A DNA stretch of 8,387 nucleotides from an uncultured Dialister sp. (lineage in GTDB: Bacteria; Bacillota; Negativicutes; Veillonellales; Dialisteraceae). Under the pieces are notes generated by a model. That model saw only the letters and a program-made list of their open reading frames with translations. It was not told the DNA's origin and did not search any database. Shown here piece after piece: positions 6,087-8,387 of this stretch (position 1 is its first letter; the number at the start of each line of letters is the position of its first letter). The stretch is from positions 1 to 8,387 of the forward strand of contig NZ_UQKJ01000082.1 of assembly GCF_900541605.1 (NCBI RefSeq), in the 5' to 3' direction. The translations under genes and the position numbers were made by a program.

Positions 6087-6092
6087 CACCTT
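6087..6092 (-). promoter_or_regulatory. Ribosome binding site of the adenosyltransferase, overlapping the ndk stop
   Basis: The minus strand reads TAAGGTGACTGTCATG: the TAA that stops ndk shares two bases with the AAGGTG of the next ribosome binding site, 6 bases before the ATG at 6080. Ribosomes ending ndk would sit on the next start region, suggesting coupled translation. This geometry favours the ATG over the GTG at 6089. Confidence 0.7.
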
Positions 6093-6510
6093 ATTTCTTC
6101 AATTCAGGGAACCAGAGAGCAATTTCTCTTGCTGCTGTTTCTGGAGCATCAGAAGCGTGTACTACGTTTTCGTCGATGGAGGTAGCGAAGTCGCCACGGA
6201 TGGATCCCGGTACTGCTTCCAGGGGATTCGTAGCGCCATTGATCTGGCGAACTGCTGCTACAGCGTTTTCGCCTTCGATAACCATAGCCAGTACGGGGCC
6301 GGAGGTGATGAAGTCGATGAGAGCCTTGAAGAAGCCTTTGCCCTTATGTTCAGCGTAATGTTCTTCAGCCAGTTCTACGGGAACCTGGATCATTTTGATT
6401 GCATGGATGGACAGGCCTTTTCTTTCGAAACGGGAAATCACTTCACCGCAGATGTGTTTCTTCACGCCGTCCGGTTTTACGAGTACAAGAGTTTTCTGAA
6501 TGTCAGCCAT
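6091..6510 (-). CDS. ndk: Nucleoside diphosphate kinase
   Basis: This enzyme transfers the terminal phosphate of a nucleoside triphosphate (usually ATP) to nucleoside diphosphates through a phosphohistidine, balancing NTP and dNTP pools in the cytoplasm. At 139 residues it has normal bacterial length. It starts MADIQKTLVLVKPDGV, with the VKPDGV motif at 11-16, has the nucleotide-binding loop GATNPLEAVPGSIRGDF (92-108), and carries the active-site signature NVVHASD with catalytic His118. AAGGAGGGT (6518-6526) lies 7 bases before the ATG. It is the middle gene of the operon, 18 bases after htpX and 10 before the adenosyltransferase. All key residues that I can check are present. Confidence 0.97.
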   Translation of the reverse strand: MADIQKTLVLVKPDGVKKHICGEVISRFERKGLSIHAIKMIQVPVELAEEHYAEHKGKGFFKALIDFITSGPVLAMVIEGENAVAAVRQINGATNPLEAVPGSIRGDFATSIDENVVHASDAPETAAREIALWFPELKK

Positions 6511-6528
6511 AAATATGACCCTCCTTAA

Positions 6529-7389
6529 TTAAGAATGCATTTTTGCTGCAATTTCACGCAGCTTTTCCACACGCTCCTCCGTGGAAGGATGCGTTGAGAA
6601 CAGGTTCGCCATACCGCCGGCTCCTGCCAGGGGGTTGATGATGAAAAGGCCTTCCGTAGCCAGTGTAGCATTGGCCATGACCTTGTGATGGGCATAGGCG
6701 TCCAGTTTCAAAAGGGCATTGGCCAGGGCCAGGGGCTTTCCGGAAATTTCCGCACCCGTGGCGTCGGCCATGAATTCCCGGGACCGGGACAGGGCCAGCT
6801 GGATCAGGGTAGCCGCCAGGGGGGCCACTACGATGGTCACGAGAAGGGCAATGGGATTGGACCGGTTGCCATCTTCATCACGGGCTCCGCCGAAAAAGGC
6901 GGCCCACTGGGCAATATTGGCGATATAGCTGATAGCTGTTGCAATGGAAGCAGCCAGCGTCATAATCAGTGTATCACGATGGCGGATATGTGACAACTCA
7001 TGACTTAAAACTCCTGCCAGTTCATCCCGGTCCAGCATGGAAAGGATGCCCTCCGTCACCGCCACGGCAGCGTGGTTTTCGTTTCTGCCAGTGGCAAAGG
7101 CATTCGGCACTTCCGTGGGAATCACGTAGAGCCGGGGCATGGGCATGTGGGCTTTCGTTGTCAGTTCCCGGACCAGTTCGAAGAGCTCCGGCACGTCCTG
7201 CTCCGACAGGGGCTGGGCATTGTAGGCATTGAGAGCCATTTTGTCACAGTTCCAGTAGGTATAAAAATTAATGCCGAAGGAAATAAGAAGCATGGTGAGC
7301 GCCCCGCTGCGGCCCCCGACTACCCCGCCGATGGCCATGAGAATGACACTGAGCAGTGTCAGCAGGATCACCGATTTGACTCTGTTCAA
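6529..7389 (-). CDS. htpX: HtpX family membrane zinc metalloprotease, TTG start
   Basis: HtpX is a zinc protease of the cytoplasmic membrane that cleaves misfolded or damaged membrane proteins, working alongside FtsH in E. coli. The 286-residue protein has two N-terminal membrane segments (about 6-25 and 28-46), the zinc motif HELSH (130-134, His130, Glu131, His134), two more hydrophobic segments (about 141-163 and 178-200), the probable third zinc ligand Glu205 in SREFMAD, and the usual C-terminal STHPSTEERV (265-274). The start is TTG at 7389: it gives the family N-terminus MNRVKSVILL, has GAGGT 7 bases upstream, and an in-frame stop lies four codons upstream with no ATG or GTG between. The next internal ATG (residue 18) would cut the first membrane segment. 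It is the first gene of the operon with ndk and the adenosyltransferase. Confidence 0.94.
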   Translation of the reverse strand: MNRVKSVILLTLLSVILMAIGGVVGGRSGALTMLLISFGINFYTYWNCDKMALNAYNAQPLSEQDVPELFELVRELTTKAHMPMPRLYVIPTEVPNAFATGRNENHAAVAVTEGILSMLDRDELAGVLSHELSHIRHRDTLIMTLAASIATAISYIANIAQWAAFFGGARDEDGNRSNPIALLVTIVVAPLAATLIQLALSRSREFMADATGAEISGKPLALANALLKLDAYAHHKVMANATLATEGLFIINPLAGAGGMANLFSTHPSTEERVEKLREIAAKMHS

Positions 7390-7396
7390 TTGAAAG

Positions 7397-7401
7397 ACCT
7401 C
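7397..7401 (-). promoter_or_regulatory. htpX: Ribosome binding site supporting the TTG start of htpX
   Basis: The minus strand reads AAGTGAGGTCTTTCATTG: GAGGT is followed by 7 bases and then TTG. No ATG or GTG in this frame lies between the upstream in-frame stop (TGA at 7401-7399) and the TTG, so this site fixes the unusual start. Confidence 0.7.
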
Positions 7402-7436
7402 ACTTTATAAATAGAAAAAAATGAATGTGTGAAAAT

Positions 7437-7443
7437 AAAAAAA
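7437..7443 (-). terminator. T-run directly after tRNA-Pro, possible weak terminator
   Basis: Seven T follow the encoded CCA of the tRNA after one C on the minus strand, then ATTTTC. No separate hairpin precedes it, so any termination would have to use the tRNA's own stems. It may be leaky, letting some transcripts run into htpX. Confidence 0.35.
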
Positions 7444-7444
7444 G

Positions 7445-7521
7445 TGGTCGGAACGACATGATTCGAACATGCGACCTCTACCACCCCAAGGTAGCGCTCT
7501 ACCAAACTGAGCTACGTCCCG
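7445..7521 (-). tRNA. tRNA-Pro, anticodon GGG
   Basis: The full cloverleaf can be drawn over 77 bases. The acceptor CGGGACG pairs with CGTTCCG (one G-U), the D arm is GCTC/GAGC, the anticodon stem CTACC/GGTAG encloses the loop TTGGGGT, the variable loop is AGGTC, and the T arm GCATG/CATGT (one G-U) encloses TTCGAAT. The discriminator is A and CCA is encoded. Loop positions 34-36 read GGG, so it decodes CCC and CCU proline codons. It lies between thrB and htpX on the same strand. Confidence 0.97.
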
Positions 7522-7539
7522 ACATTTACTACGTTATAT

Positions 7540-7568
7540 ACAATACACATGTTATCAGTAATTGTCAA
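7540..7568 (-). promoter_or_regulatory. Candidate promoter for tRNA-Pro, starting inside thrB
   Basis: A perfect -35 TTGACA (7568-7563) is followed after 17 bases by TATTGT (7545-7540, 4 of 6). A start near 7533 would leave about a dozen bases before the tRNA. The -35 lies in the last codons of thrB (leucine-aspartate-asparagine), before its TGA at 7557-7555. No terminator lies between thrB and the tRNA, so read-through from thrB is also possible. Confidence 0.5.
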
Positions 7569-8387
7569 GCTGTATTAGCCGTACGCCCTCTTGATCAAAA
7601 TCCAAAACCATAAATTTTGATTTTACATGATGCAGCTTGAATCCGTCTACCATCGCAGCACCAATCTCATATGCTTTCTCCGCTGAAGAGAAAGCAATAA
7701 TCGTCGGACCGGATCCGCTTATTGTTACACCGTAACATCCTTTTTTATCAGCATTTTTCATTGCCTCTTCAGCCCCACTGATTAATGGCAAACGATAAGG
7801 TACATGGATACGATCCGCCAATCCTACCTTCAGTAATTCACCTCTCCGCATCATAACAGCTGCCATTAAAAAGGAAACCGCCCCTATGTTTTGCACTAAG
7901 TCCTCTCTGGAATAAGTATCCGGCAATGCACACCGTGCATCTTCTGTTCTAAGTTCAAAATCGGGAACAGCAACGACCGCCTTCCAAGTGTCCGGGATTT
8001 TCCACTGCTCCGTAAGAACAAATTTATCTTTAACAATGGAGAAACAAAATCCGCCAAAAATAGCAGGAGCAACATTATCAGGATGACCTTCCAATTCAGT
8101 AACGATATTTAAGATTTCATGTCTGTTTAATACGTTTCCGCACAATTGGTTGGCAAGATACGCGCCGGAAACAAGTGCTGCGGAACTGCTTCCCATTCCT
8201 CGTGCCAAAGGAATTTGATTAATAAGCTTCAGTTCACCGCCGGGAATTTCCTTTCCTACTTTTCCCGCCACTGCCTGCATGGCCTGTAAAACCATATTAT
8301 CAGCACCAGGTTTAATCTTGCCGGCACCTTCTCCTTGAATATCAATATGAGACTTCATTTCTTCAATTTCGGCAGGAGTCAACATTC
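7555..8387 (-). CDS. thrB: Homoserine kinase, 5' end cut by window edge
   Basis: Homoserine kinase phosphorylates L-homoserine with ATP to O-phosphohomoserine, the step before threonine synthase, in the cytoplasm. The visible 276 residues carry the GHMP kinase ATP loop PLARGMGSSSAALV (59-72), the ThrB-typical ELEGHPDNVAPAIFGG (97-112) and the C-terminal GVTISGSGPT (219-228). The family has about 300 residues and begins with a substrate-binding stretch containing a PATSANLGPGFD-like motif. That part is missing, so the ATG at 8385 is probably internal and the true start lies beyond the window. The stop is TGA. The gene looks richer in A and T than mutS2 and the U32 gene. The tRNA-Pro promoter overlaps its end. 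Confidence 0.93.
   Translation of the reverse strand, partial: MLTPAEIEEMKSHIDIQGEGAGKIKPGADNMVLQAMQAVAGKVGKEIPGGELKLINQIPLARGMGSSSAALVSGAYLANQLCGNVLNRHEILNIVTELEGHPDNVAPAIFGGFCFSIVKDKFVLTEQWKIPDTWKAVVAVPDFELRTEDARCALPDTYSREDLVQNIGAVSFLMAAVMMRRGELLKVGLADRIHVPYRLPLISGAEEAMKNADKKGCYGVTISGSGPTIIAFSSAEKAYEIGAAMVDGFKLHHVKSKFMVLDFDQEGVRLIQLDNY

Noticed and set aside
7404..7433. Possible htpX promoter TTCACA-N18-TATAAA on the minus strand
   Set aside because: Both boxes match 5 of 6, but the expected start near 7397 would remove the GAGGT ribosome site at 7397-7401. The stretch is also AT-rich, so matches come easily. htpX may instead be read from the tRNA-Pro or thrB promoter.

Overview
The window looks like ordinary chromosome from a Firmicutes (Bacillota) bacterium, most plausibly a member of the Negativicutes (Dialister/Megasphaera-like). 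The reasons are strong AGGAGG-type ribosome binding sites, a MutS2 with KOW and Smr domains, a long clostridial-type U32 protein, and an HtpX protease typical of diderms. This placement comes from memory of protein families and no database was searched. All six protein genes and the one tRNA lie on the minus strand, so transcription runs from high to low coordinates.

Reading in the direction of transcription: the 3' part of thrB (homoserine kinase) enters from the right edge. It is followed by a tRNA-Pro with anticodon GGG, whose probable promoter starts inside the last thrB codons. Next comes a tight operon htpX - ndk - pduO-type cob(I)alamin adenosyltransferase, ending in a very good intrinsic terminator (5521-5560). 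A candidate promoter (TTGAAT-N17-TATAAT) is laid over this terminator and faces the next operon. After a repeat-rich leader of about 340 bases comes a two-gene operon: an 804-residue U32 protein (RlhA-like rRNA hydroxylation family) and mutS2, overlapping by one base (TAATG).

The two gene-free stretches, 1-402 and 5172-5576, hold no convincing gene but are packed with short repeats: GC-rich hairpin repeats in inverted pairs, hexamer runs (CTCGAT/GATYGA), several heptamer runs, and a CTGTCGCGGCG box. The CTGTCGCGGCG box followed by the CTCGATCTC run occurs once on each side of the U32-mutS2 pair, on opposite strands.

The gene content is housekeeping: ribosome/DNA quality control (MutS2), probable RNA hydroxylation (U32), membrane protein quality control (HtpX), nucleotide balance (Ndk), adenosylcobalamin supply, threonine synthesis and translation. 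I see no phage, insertion sequence, CRISPR array or defence system. The most interesting points are the internal duplication of the U32 protein with two cysteine quartets, the promoter nested in a terminator, the structured leader before the U32 gene, and the modular intergenic repeats.
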